This document shows, piece after piece, positions 1 to 10,567 of a stretch of 64,000 nucleotides of DNA. The stretch is taken from assembly GCA_016717145.1 (NCBI GenBank), contig JADKGD010000025.1, forward strand, positions 37,583 through 101,582, read 5' to 3'. This DNA comes from Saprospiraceae bacterium (lineage in GTDB: Bacteria; Bacteroidota; Bacteroidia; Chitinophagales; Saprospiraceae). Position numbers and translations under genes: made by a program. Numbering within the stretch: position 1 is the stretch's first letter; each line of letters starts with the position of its first letter. The notes under the pieces are model-generated. The model was given only the letters and a program-made list of their open reading frames with translations. It ran no database searches and was not told the origin of the DNA.

Positions 1-108
1 ATGTCTTTTGATGCAAGATATATATTAGGTTTAGCTGATTTTAACAGCGATGGTGATGTAAAAACCAAACATAAAGGCATTAATGTTAGTGTTGGGTACA
101 CCTTCTGA
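1..108 (+). CDS. C-terminal end of an outer-membrane beta-barrel protein (partial)
   Basis: The window opens inside a gene whose last 35 codons are readable and end in a TGA at 106-108. The peptide has alternating hydrophobic/polar residues and closes with a final beta-strand ending in Y-T-F, the terminal aromatic signature of outer-membrane barrels recognised by the BAM machinery. The rest lies left of the window, so the family cannot be fixed; PorT-like or OmpW-like barrels of Bacteroidota end in the same way. The 178 bp between it and the next gene (convergent) show nothing recognisable. Confidence 0.55.
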   Translation: MSFDARYILGLADFNSDGDVKTKHKGINVSVGYTF

Positions 109-286
109 TAAGTCGTAAATTTTTTCTCCCGATAATTTGACAGGAGAGTTTATAGCAAGCCTTGAGTAAATCGACATTTTATGCTCTTTCGAATTGTTCA
201 TTGTTGAGATCATTCAGATCAATCAAATCATTCGTCGCACAAATCACTCATAATTCCATTTATTCACCCTCAACTGATAGCGGGCT

Positions 287-1137
287 TCACTTACAGTCCA
301 TTTTTTTGTTGATTTGACTTTCAAGTTTTTCTTCTTCGATATCATTGATCATATCAAGAAAAAAATCAATGCCACTGACTGCCTCTACACTGTCGATACT
401 TACCATAAATTGCTCCAGCCGGATATCAGACACCTTATGGGGTATGATAAAACCAATACCCTTTTTTTCTTCTCCTGAAAAATCCAGCAGCACTTTATAA
501 AATGCATCAGGAACACATACTTTATTTTTTGCCCGATCGTTTTTTTCTGTCCTTTACTTTGAATTGGACCGGTTATGATGTATAAGGTTTCATCCTTGTA
601 CGTCCAGTCACGGACATTTTCTTCCAGCTCTTTCCATATGCCATTATTGAATGCCCTGAGTTGGGGAGACATATTGCTCATAAAAAAACTCTCCCTCATG
701 GCTAATGTATCAAATGCCATATCTCCGGCAGGCACCAGATGTCCCCTTGTAAAACCTGAATTTGAATAATCCCGATGAAAAGCAGATCTTGTTGTGACAC
801 TATAATCGGGTTCAAAATGACCGCTCCTATCTACATTTGGTACATTAAGTTTTGTCCTGTCCATACGATAAGCGGTCCATTCAGCCTGTTCGCATTGTTC
901 AATATGACAGCGCATAATATTTGTGTTGAATGACTTTCCCGTGTGAGAAGGAAGAAACGTTCTTACTTTTCGGGGCTTGATTCCTTCTAGCCGGAACCCG
1001 CTGATCTGTAACTACATTTTATAATATGCAAAGGTGCCTATAAGAATGATTACAGCGATAATTAAAAATATCACCAACCTGAATGTGGTTTGGAAACCTT
1101 TGCCCTGAACCGCGTGATTCCTCCTTAGTTGTGCCAA
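287..1137 (-). CDS. Membrane-anchored DNA/RNA non-specific endonuclease (NUC1 family), frameshifted
   Basis: Reconstructed from three reading frames. The N-terminus holds one hydrophobic segment (around 1020-1090), which would anchor it in the inner membrane or act as an uncleaved signal. The nuclease core follows, with TRGHLVPAGDM (the DRGH-type motif, with T in place of the usual D just before RGH), then SNMSPQ with the metal-binding Asn, and the C-terminal IDSVE..SGIDFF segment typical of NUC1 enzymes. Family members cleave DNA and RNA with one metal ion and a catalytic His. Frameshifts near 1010 and near 520 fit single-base indels. No ATG precedes the anchor; TTG at 1137 is the best visible start. 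It follows aspartokinase on the same strand by about 12 bp. Confidence 0.75.
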
Positions 1138-1149
1138 ATCTTTTGATAT

Positions 1150-2441
1150 TTAATGTTCTTTTCGTTTCATCTTCGGTAGGTTTCTGACCACCATCTGAAC
1201 AGTATCCTGGAGTTTTTCTTCAAATAATATCAGCTTATTTTTTTTCATATCTTTTAGAATGTCTTCATTAAAGTGGCGTATGGTGACAAGTTCGAGGTCA
1301 TTGTCCTGAATCATTTTAAATTCAAGTCCCAGTTCAAGTTCAAATTTTTGATCCTTTCGGGTATATTATTTACACAAACGGAAAAACTTATGGCCGTGTT
1401 CCGCATCATATTAACCTTAAGTCTGTATTTGGCAAGTAAGGCAAAAATCATACTCAAAATGATGTTCAGCAACAAATGAAAAATCATTGGTAGAAATGTG
1501 CAAAGAACCTGATCGTGTTCAATAACCACAACTGGTGGATAACTCATTTCTTTAACATCACTGATCACTGTTCCTTCACTTTCCGAATCCAAAAATGGCC
1601 TCACGTATAGTGGAATTTGTTTGTTTTGCAAAGGTTTTATAGTCTTTGGATGAATGACTTTAGCCCTGTAATATGTCATTTCAATGGCCTCGTTATAAGA
1701 AATTCTCGGCATTTTGACGACGTCTTCAAAGATACGCGGATCACCGGTTAAAACACCTGGCACATCTTTCCATATATGCATACTTTCAGCATCCAGACAA
1801 TACGATAAGATAGCTGCTGAATAATCCGAACCTTCTGCCCAGTGTTGTGGTGAAATTTTCTGTCGTCGACCCAATAAAGCCCTGGGTCACAATTAGATTA
1901 TGTGCAGTAAACAAATTTTCCAGTTTTTGGTTTGCATTTTTTTGAGTGGAATCCCATTGTACGCGAGCGGCACGGTAAGTATTGTCCGTAATGATAATAT
2001 CCCGCACATCAAGCCAGCGACAACTTAAGTTAAGATGTCTGAGATAGTGGTCCAGAATCTTGGAAGACAAATAATTCACCAATGGAAACAATCTGATCAT
2101 AGGTATAATCATAGTCTTCTTGAGGCGCCTCTTCGAGTACCCATTCAATCTCTACAAATGTATCATTTATATCATTGACAATTTGTTCGGATAAGGGCAA
2201 TAATTGACCAATCAAATCAAAATGGCTAGCTTTGGATCTGGCGTAACAATGACTCTGTATGTCCATTCTGAGCGTAAAACTTTTTTACAACTTCTTCAAG
2301 TGCATTGGTAGTTTTACCCATAGCTGATACCACAACAACAATTTTTTCATCCTTATATTTTTGAAGAATGTTTCCAACATTTTTAAAACCTTCAGCATCT
2401 TTTACTGAGGCACCACCAAATTTAAAAATTTTAATTCGCAT
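1150..2441 (-). CDS. lysC: Aspartate kinase (monofunctional), frameshifted
   Basis: Phosphorylates aspartate in the first step of the lysine/threonine/methionine/diaminopimelate pathway. The N-terminus has the FKFGGASVKDAEG nucleotide-binding start. Later segments carry GFIGST, the WAEGSDYSAAIL motif that contacts aspartate, and KDVPGVLTGDPR; the C-terminal third is an ACT-type regulatory part ending with LVTIRHF and QMVVR. About 430 codons, normal for a monofunctional enzyme. The reading frame changes at roughly 2255, 2050, 1870 and 1500 while every family block stays in order and at normal spacing, so I read this as consensus indels rather than decay. ATG at 2441 opens the conserved N-terminus directly. 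Confidence 0.85.
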
Positions 2442-2718
2442 AAAACCTTGATCTACTTAATATTCTATAAAAACTATGGATTCATATTGATTTATCAGCC
2501 CAAAGGTAAGCAGTTTTCAAATTTAATCTTAATTTCGCTTCCTCTAAAGTCAAAAGCCAGCCCTGGTAAAGCACTTTCTCTGTTAATGTCAGGCAATTAT
2601 GCAGATCGTTCATATGATCAACAAAGGCCGGGCAAGATTGAAGAAAATCATATGTGGCAGGAAGTACAATAGTTGATGATGTAATGATTTCACTATTAAG
2701 ATAAAATAAAATGTTGAC

Positions 2719-3313
2719 ATGCAACAAAATAAAATAACCTCTGTTTCGGTTTTTTGTGGTTCGTCCTCAGGAAATGATGACGCATTCCTGAAGGATGCTA
2801 TTGCGCTTGGTGAATTTCTTGCTGATCACCAGATTGGTGTCGTCTATGGTGGTTCAAATGTTGGACTCATGGGTGCTGTTGCTGATGGCGCATTAAATAA
2901 AGGTGGTAAAGTTACCGAGTCTTACCTGACTTTCTGAAAAGCAAAGAGATTGCCCATCAGGGTCTTTCTGAACTCATTTTTGTGCACTCCATGCACGAAC
3001 GAAAAACGGTCATGCATGCTATGTCTGATGGAGCGATTGTGCTTCCCGGAGGCTTCGGTACCCTTGACGAAATGTTTGAATTATTGACATGGGGCCAGCT
3101 GGGCTTACATCAAAAACCAATGGCCATATTAAACACGAATGGGCTGTATGATGATTTGATTGCTTGTCTCGACAAAATGGTAACAAAAATCTCCTCCGCC
3201 AATCCAACAGAGATATGCTGATTATTGACCAGGACATACAGGTTTTATTTGACAAGATGATACAATATAAAGCACCATTGAAGGCGAAATGGATTGGAAA
3301 AGAACAATTGTAA
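2719..3313 (+). CDS. LOG family protein (TIGR00730 Rossmann fold), frameshifted
   Basis: About 198 codons. It begins with a beta strand and the VFCGSSSGND nucleotide-phosphate site, continues with VVYGGSNVGLMGAVADGAL, and after a frameshift near 2917 carries the diagnostic LPGGFGTLDE (PGGxGTxxE) motif. Characterised homologues (LOG, PpnN) cleave nucleoside 5'-monophosphates to base plus ribose phosphate; the substrate here is unknown. The first frameshift is explained by one missing G: the sequence reads accgagtc where accggagtc restores the frame. A second lies near 3195; the C-terminus then ends at TAA 3311-3313. It diverges from aspartokinase across 277 bp with no clear ORF. Confidence 0.85.
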
Positions 3314-3416
3314 TCTCTAAACCGCTGGTATATTCAAAAAGCTTTCTTTGTAAAAATTTGATGACAGACCAAATCCACCATCATAAAAATGACCGGAAGA
3401 CAATTAGTATCACACC

Positions 3417-4031
3417 TTACAACACATCTTTCAAAACTTTCCAAACATTCTCCCTGACAATATATTGACCTGCAGCATTGGGATGTTTTCCATCTGCAAG
3501 ATTTAGCTTACTTATCGTGGCGACATTTTCCAGTAAAAACGGAATCAGGGCTGCATTAAAACTTTTGCCAGTTTTGGATAAATGGCAGAAAATCGTTTTG
3601 TATAATCATTACCCATATTTGGAGGTGCCTGCATACCGGCCAAAACCAGTTTTACATCGGGATTGGAGGATTTAACTTTTTGAGTATGGACCTGAGATTG
3701 GCTTCTGTTTGTGTAAGATCAAGTCCACGGAGTACATCATTGGCACCTAATTCAAGGACAAAATATCGACCTTTGTTTCAAAACCCATTCAACTCGATTA
3801 TTTCCTCCCAGAGGTCGTTTCTCCGCTTAAGCCTGCATTTATGGCTATAAAAGGCAAACTTAAACTATCCAGTCGCCTTTGAATAAGGGCCGGAAAAGAC
3901 TCATTTTCATCCAGACCATAACCAGCTGTAAGACTGTTTCCAAAAAATAAAATATACTTTTTGTCTTGTTTATTTGCATTTTTGTTGGCATTTTCACCCT
4001 TTTTCGTCTTCAATATTCTCAACATTGTCAA
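3417..4031 (-). CDS. GDSL-type arylesterase / lysophospholipase (TesA-like), frameshifted
   Basis: SGNH hydrolase. Block I is FFGNSLTAGYG with the nucleophile Ser, block III is ELGANDVLRG, and block V is LADGKHPNAAGQ with the catalytic Asp and His. Such enzymes hydrolyse esters and lysophospholipids, usually in the periplasm. The region before block I is Lys/Asn-rich; a further upstream ATG around 4080 opens a short hydrophobic peptide in another frame, so a signal peptide may be hidden by an indel and the start at 4031 is not certain. Frameshifts lie near 3800, 3765 and 3595. It is convergent with the LOG gene and diverges from the ABC exporter genes, the usual Bacteroidota neighbourhood for this esterase. 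Confidence 0.8.
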
Positions 4032-4217
4032 CTTCTTTGTTGTAGCTTGTTTAGGCTTTTACAAGAAAAGACGTTTCATAAACATAAAACATATCGTGAT
4101 AAATGCAGTTCTTTTTATGTTTAATATAAAAGAATGGTAATGGTTTGTCATGAATCTAAAGTTGTCTTTTAATCAAACCACAAGTAAGCACAAAGAGTTT
4201 AATAAAAAATTTGAAAT

Positions 4218-4916
4218 ATGTCGACAATCTTAAAAGTAGATAACCTTAACATGCTATATACAAGCGGGAATAGACAACTTTCCGTATTACAAGGAATAAA
4301 TATGATCATCGAAGAAGGCGAAACGGTTGCTATAACAGGGCCATCCGGTAGCGGCAAAACGACCTTAATGGGTTTATGTGCAGCTTTGGACAATCCAACT
4401 TCAGGTGAAATAACGCTTTTTGGCAACCTGATCAATCCTTTGTCAGAAGATGAACGGGCAGTTATGCGAAACAAGTATGTTGGCTTTATATTTCAGAATT
4501 TCCAGTTGCTGCCAAGTCTTACTGCACTTGAAAATGTTATGCTGCCTCTTGAGCTTCAAGGTATCAAAGATGCGGAAAAAGAAGCTGCTTTATTGTTGGA
4601 ACGTGTGGGACTTAAGGACCGAATGACACATTATCCAAGCCAATTGTCTGAGGAGAACAACAGCGCGTAGCACTGGCAAGAGCTTTATAAATAAACCGAA
4701 ATTGTTGTTTGCAGATGAACCTACCGAAATCTTGATGGAGATACCGGTGCCACTGTAGAATCATTGATGTTTGACTTAAACCGGGATTATGGAACGACAT
4801 TAATCATCGTCACCCACAATCCCGAACTGGCATCAAAAACCAGTCGTATTATTCAGCTTAAGTCCGGCCATATCATTTCTGATATAAAATATCTTCCTAC
4901 CAATCTTTCAAATTGA
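4218..4916 (+). CDS. ABC transporter ATP-binding protein (LolD/YbbA type), frameshifted
   Basis: About 230 aa. Walker A is GPSGSGKTT (residues near 40), the Q-loop is FIFQNFQLLPSLTALENV, the signature region reads LS(G)GEQQRVALARA after correction, Walker B is LLFADEPTGNLD and the switch His is in VTHNPELA. Three frameshifts sit inside 4640-4740, and each is repaired by adding one base: tctgagg to tctggagg, gcttta to gctttta, and accgaaat to accggaaat. This is the energy unit for the permease that follows 4 bp later. LolD/MacB/YbbA-type systems extract or export lipoproteins and hydrophobic molecules from the inner membrane; the substrate here is not known. Confidence 0.88.
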
Positions 4917-4920
4917 TCCG

Positions 4921-7446
4921 ATGTCTCATATTTCATTTTTATTTAGTATCGCTTGCAGAGATAGTAGGAAGAACAGGTCTAAGCTGCTTTGTTTATGTCT
5001 TCCATTGTGCTGGGCGTTGCGGCACTTGTAGCCATAAATTCATTCAACTATAACCTTAGAAAGGAAATTGATCGTGAGTCTGCAACCTTTTGGGTGCTGA
5101 TTTGGCCGCATCCGGCAACAGGGCTGCAGAGTCGGAGATATTAAAGATATTAGACTCTTTGCCAGCTGAGAAAGCACGTGAAATGGAACTATTGTCGATG
5201 TCCTATATTCCTAAAACCGATGAGACACAATTTATACGCCTTAAAGCATTGCAAGGAAACTTCCCGTTTTATGGCAAGATCAAAACAGATCCCGTAAATG
5301 CTGCCAATTCATTCAGAACCGGCAATAATGCCCTTGTTGATGAAAGCCTCATGCTCGAACATGGGTTGCTGCCAGGTGACTCCATTAAAGTTGGGAAGGT
5401 AATGTTTGAAATCAAAGGAAAATTGGCAGGGTCGATCGGAAGTATTGGTATAGCTTCTTCAGTTGCCCCGGCAATTTATATCAATATGACATCTTTGGAC
5501 AGCACTGGCTTGGTTCAGCCAGGGAGTTTGATAAACTATGCATATTATTATAAGGTACCTGAAGATTTTAACATAGAGCAGTGGAAAGATGATCACAAAA
5601 TTCCTCTGACATCTGATAATCTCCGTATAGAATCTATTAAGGATCGAAAGGAAAATTTGAACCAGGCATTTAGTTTCCTGAATTATTTTCTAAATTTAGT
5701 GGCTATTGTTGCGCTGCTCTCGGTTGTATTGGTGTCGCATCATGTCTTGATTTATGTCAAATCCAAGACAAATTCCATCGCACTACTGAGATGTTTGGGA
5801 ATGAAGCCATGGCATGCATTTTTAGTGTATTTCATACAAATATCCGTTCTTGGTGTAATAGGCGTAATTGGTGGCGTCTTTATCGGTGCTTTGATACAAA
5901 GTGTATTGCCGCTTATCTTACAGGACTTTCTTCCTGTCAAAGTAAATACGGAACTTTCTTCTCGAGCCATTTTGGAAGGTTTTATTGTTGGGCTCTCTGT
6001 TACCACACTTTTTTCGCTGATACCATTGATCGCGATTAGAAGAATCAGCCCGCTACGTACCTTGAGGGCTTCGGTAGATGTTTTGGAGGAACGAAGAGAT
6101 TATTTAAAATATATTATTTTTGGAGCCATATTTTTAGTTCTGATGGTTTTTTTATGGATATTGACATCCTCCATAATAACTGCTTTATTATTTGTTACAG
6201 GAATTGTCGGGGCTTATTTATTTTTGGCCGGGTTGGCAGTTCTAATTATAAAAACACTTCGGAAGTCGATCCCAACCAACGCAGGTTTTGTTTTCAAACA
6301 AGGACTATCCAATCTGTTCAGACCTGATAATCAAACTCAAACCATCATGGTGACCATAGGTATGGGAACAGCCGTTTTAACAACGCTATTGATCTTACAG
6401 AGTCTCCTGCTCAATAATGTTTCTATGATGGATGCCGGGAAACAACCAAATATGATCTTGTACGGCATTGAAACAAATCAGATTGAATCTTTAAAGAAGA
6501 TGACAATTGATCATAAACTACCAGTCATTCAACAGGTGCCTGTGGTTACTATGAAAATTGACGGGTGGAAAGGCAAAACAAAAACACAATGGTTGGCTGA
6601 TTCCACTATGACATCCAAAAGATGGGCGGTCAATCGGGAAGCCAGGGTTTCATATCGTGATACTATAGCAGATGATGAAAAACTGATCAGCGGCACTTTC
6701 GTAAGTATACAGGAGGAAATGACAGTATTTTTGTGTCACTTGGTACTACCTTTGCAGAAGCTATGGAAATTGGTTTAGGGGATGAATTGGTTTTTAATGT
6801 TCAAGGTACACGTATGGTAACATTTGTTGGTAGCCTTAGAGAGATCGAATTTAGAAATTTATCTACCAGATTTTTTATTATTTTTCCTAATGGTGTGCTC
6901 GAAACTGCGCCTCAATTTCAAGTGTTGGTAACAAAAACACCTGACAATGCAACCATGACAAAATACAGGAGTTCAGTAGTAAAAGCATTTCCAAACGTCT
7001 CCGTGATCGATTTGACTACGATACTTCAATCGGTAAATGATATTCTAAAAAAAGTAGCTTTTATCATACAGTTTATGGCAATTTTTAGTTTGCTCACAGG
7101 TTTGATAGTATTGATAAGTTCATTGACTTTGAGCAAATATCAGAGACTTAAAGAAAGCATTCTTTTAAGAACGATTGGCGCCACCAAGGCGCAGATCATT
7201 AAAATAAATGCTACAGAGTATGCATTTTTAGGTATTTTGTCAGCGGGTACAGGCATATTTATTGCTTTGATATTTAGTTATGTTTTAACCAAGTTTCAGC
7301 TTAAACTGGATTACGATATCTCGTGGTTGCCTATCATCGGCATTATGTTTGTTTTGGTTTTGACAACCATCATAGTAGGTATGCTTAATAGTCGTGATGT
7401 TGTCAACAATCCTCCGTTGGAAGTCCTGAGGAAAGAGAACGAATGA
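4921..7446 (+). CDS. ABC transporter permease (FtsX/YbbP-like, 8-10 TM), frameshifted
   Basis: About 840 codons. An N-terminal TM segment is followed by a large periplasmic domain, then a three-TM FtsX block (residues near 220-330), a second TM pair, another TM anchoring a second extracytoplasmic domain, and a final FtsX block that ends with PLEVLRKENE. This doubled FtsX architecture is that of YbbP-type permeases, which are paired with YbbA ATPases and often sit beside TesA, as here. Frameshifts: near 4990-5080, two events in the first TM and after it, and near 6712, where one missing G (caggagg for cagggagg) explains the break. ATG 4921 follows the ATPase stop by 4 bp, so the two are co-transcribed. 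Confidence 0.82.
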
Positions 7447-7698
7447 TTTATTTTTATTGATATTGGTTTTTTTTTGTGTTGCTGCGTATGTACATTGGGG
7501 TGTGTCCCGGGCTTTGTTTTACAAAAAACGCACACAGGGCAATTTCCCAAAAGAAGTAAATAAAATGGATGGAATATAAATATAATGTTTAGTTTTACGA
7601 CTGTAATATTTGGTTGTCATGATGGAAAAATCATGAATGTTAATTATTATAAAAATGCAAATTAAAGCGTCAAAACAAACAGAAATATTTATATCAAG

Positions 7699-9047
7699 AT
7701 GGACAGTACTTCAAATACCAAAGGCAGTTATTTAGTTTCAATCACAATCATAGGCATATTGTTTTATTTTTGGATTTGTCACCTGGTTAAATGGGGCTTT
7801 AATGCCTTTTTTACAAACAGCTTGTGAAATTTCTCCCTTTCAGGCTAGTTTAGTGACTCTGGCGTTTTACATTGCGTATTTTGTAATGGCATTACCTTCT
7901 TCATTTGTATTAAAGCGTACAGGTTATAAAAATGGCTTATTTATTGGTCTGTTAATTATGGCTGTCGGAGCGCTGATATTTATTCCGGCCGCATATTCCA
8001 GGATTTTTAGCATATTTTTATTTGGCCTGTTTGTTTTGGGTACTGGTCTTGCATTACTTCAGACAGCTGTAAATCCCTTTATTACCATTATTGGTCCGAC
8101 TGAAAGCGCTGCTGTAAGAATCTCTATTATGGGTATTTGCAATAAGCTGGCCGGTTTTATTAGTCCTTTGGTACTTAGTGCCCTCGTCATGCATGGCATG
8201 GAAAGGTTTAAAGAAGAAAATTTAAAAAGTCTGACGACTGTAGATAAGGAAACTTTGCTGAATGAGTTGGCCGGACGATTGGTCGGACCATATTTGGTTA
8301 TGGCTATTGTGCTTATTGTTTTTGGCATTATTGTAAAATATTCTTCATTACCTGATAAAATTGAAGTGGATGAAGATGAAAACGAGTCTTTACTTGAATT
8401 TATAAAACAAATACCTTCAGCATTAAAAATTCCTCATTTATTGTTGGGTGTGATTACCCTGTTTGTTTATGTTGGTGTCGAGGTAATGGCAGGTGACAGC
8501 CTTACACAATTTGGAAAAAACTTAAACCTCGATTACGCGGCTAAACTCACTTCATATACTATGGCCTTTATGATTGTGGGTTATATCCTGGGCATCTCCC
8601 CCGATACCCAAGTATGTCAGCCAATCCAAAGCCCTGGTAGCGTCATCGGTATTGGGCATTTTATGTGCCATAGGTGCAAGTACAGCAGCAGTTGACAATT
8701 CAAGCCTTTTTAGCGGCTTATTCGGATGGTTGAATTCAGTACTTAATTTAAACATTCCAATGATACCCAATAGTTTGTTTTTTGTAACATTGCTTGGCTT
8801 AGCCAATGCTTTGATGTGGCCTTCCATCTGGCCATTAGTCCTTCAGGATTTGGGCAAGTATACAAAAATTGCTTCTGCATTATTGATCATGGGTATAGCA
8901 GGTGGCGCCATTATTCCGCCTCTTTACGCAAGCATTGGTCAGAATATAGGTTTTCAGCAAGCACTTTGGATTATGGTACCGATTTATATATTTATCTTGT
9001 ATTATGCAATATCAGGGCATAAGCTCAGGGCTGAAAATAAATTGTGA
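7699..9047 (+). CDS. MFS sugar permease (FucP/GluP-like), frameshifted
   Basis: About 450 codons and 12 TM segments. The start, LFF(x)FGFVTWLNGALMPFLQ, and the block RTGYKNGLFIGLLIMAVGALIFIPAA followed by LQTAVNPFITIIGP are hallmarks of the fucose/glucose-galactose symporter branch of the major facilitator superfamily. It probably imports a hexose with protons or sodium. Frameshifts near 7775 and 8600 interrupt TM1 and the middle of the protein; all segments remain in order. ATG 7699 was chosen because it gives the conserved N-terminus. The 250 bp upstream contain no ORF. No catabolic gene adjoins it, so the sugar is not indicated. Confidence 0.8.
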
Positions 9048-9121
9048 CATGAATAATTGGAGCAATTCCTATGAAGTTGGAACGAGTATGTTGGATCTTA
9101 TTAGAAAACGTGAACTGACTT

Positions 9122-10454
9122 TCAGAATTTAAGAAAGTGCCATTTTTTAGTCTTCAAATACATGAACGACATGATCGTGATGCCGCCCCAATAAATGATT
9201 TCTGCTGCCCATGCCCAGTTTAAACCATAGTACCAGTATTTTATCATCAGCAAGCCGTATATGATATATACAACGGTAAAGATCGTTTGGATCCAAAGAG
9301 CGGTTTTAGTATGCCCTGTGCCAATCAGACCATTTATAAAAATGCCACCTACGCTAAACACCATCAAAATGGCAAAAGCATCATCATATAAGGTTTTGCT
9401 GATAGAATGAGTGTCATATCCTCCCTTCCAAATAATGGATACAAAAAAAACTCCGGAAACATTAGAATTGGTAAGGAAATAAGCATCGTTGACAGCATGT
9501 TGAGTTTTGTCGTTTTTAGGATGAGCGGTAAGACAGCCTGTCTTTTTCTGTTGCCAATAAAATTGCTGACCAATGTATTGATACCTGCCGAATAACCCCA
9601 GCAGGGAATAGAAAGAATGAGGTATATTGTGCGAAGCAGATTTGAAATTTCGAGTTCTTGCTGCCTATATTTTCAATAAAGCTAAAAAAAAAAACCATGA
9701 ACCAATACCAAGAATAGATTGAAAAACAATAGGAAATGAAATGCTAAACATATTTGAAAATGAACTTAATCGTAGTCTGTACACTTAACAAACCAAATTT
9801 TCTGTTATCTTTATCCCATACCTTATAGCCAACAAATACAATAAAGGCGACAACTTCAGCAAGTGTGCTTGCCAGCGCAGCACCGGCGATGCCCATTGGA
9901 GGTATGCCAAAGGAACCGAAAACAAGCAGGTAATTGAGTACAATATTTACCACAATCAATACCAATGTATCATACATTATAAATTTGGTATTGGCAATTC
10001 CGGTATAAAATGCAATTAAGGAAACCCCAAGATAACTAAAAAAAACGCCCCAACTACGAGGTATGATGTATAACATACATTTTTCGAGTATATCCGGATT
10101 TTTTATAAATAATTCAAAAAAACTTCGGCTCCCATATTGTAAAAAGAAAAACAATATTAATGACAAAGCAAATTCGAAAAGAAACAAAGACTGAAAATCT
10201 GTTCCGGCACCTACGTAATCGTGTTCGCCATTTCGTCTGGCAATGATGATCTGGCCACCTCGCGAAAAGCCATAACCAATGCTTGCAATAATCAGATAGA
10301 AGACACCTACCAAACCCGCAGCTGCAAAATCAACATCGCTGTAATGGTACAAAAAAACATTATCACTTAACACAATTATGTTTTGGGCAGCACTACCCAG
10401 CATGATTGGCACGGATAAAGATAATATTTGTTTATATGATGTGCTTAATTTCAT
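9122..10454 (-). CDS. MATE family multidrug/toxin efflux protein, frameshifted
   Basis: About 444 codons with 12 hydrophobic segments. The N-terminus, ILSLSVPIMLGSAAQNIIVLSDNVFL, matches the MATE repeat start, and a second equivalent start (SFPIVFQSILGIGSW) follows near the middle. MATE proteins extrude organic cations, drugs or metabolites with Na+ or H+. The frame changes near 9745, 9660-9600 and 9365. It is convergent with the sugar permease (stops 75 bp apart) and divergent from the peptidase gene. The start ATG at 10452-10454 is preceded by an AT-rich region shared with the divergent neighbour. Substrate cannot be inferred. Confidence 0.8.
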
Positions 10455-10567
10455 TATGAGTGCAAAATATCTATTTATTTCTAACTTTTGTAGAAAATCA
10501 GGTATTAAATCACATTAATAAAATACATTTGTCATATTTTCTAAAAATCATAAAAACTCCAAGTCTC

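Noticed and set aside
2448..2727. Overlapping ORFs on both strands between aspartokinase and the LOG gene
   Set aside because: No recognisable motif, biased composition, and the minus-strand one runs into the LOG start. Treated as non-coding.
9049..9132. 28-codon ORF after the sugar permease (MNNWSNSYEVG...)
   Set aside because: Could be a remnant of another gene, but it is too short to identify and overlaps the MATE stop.
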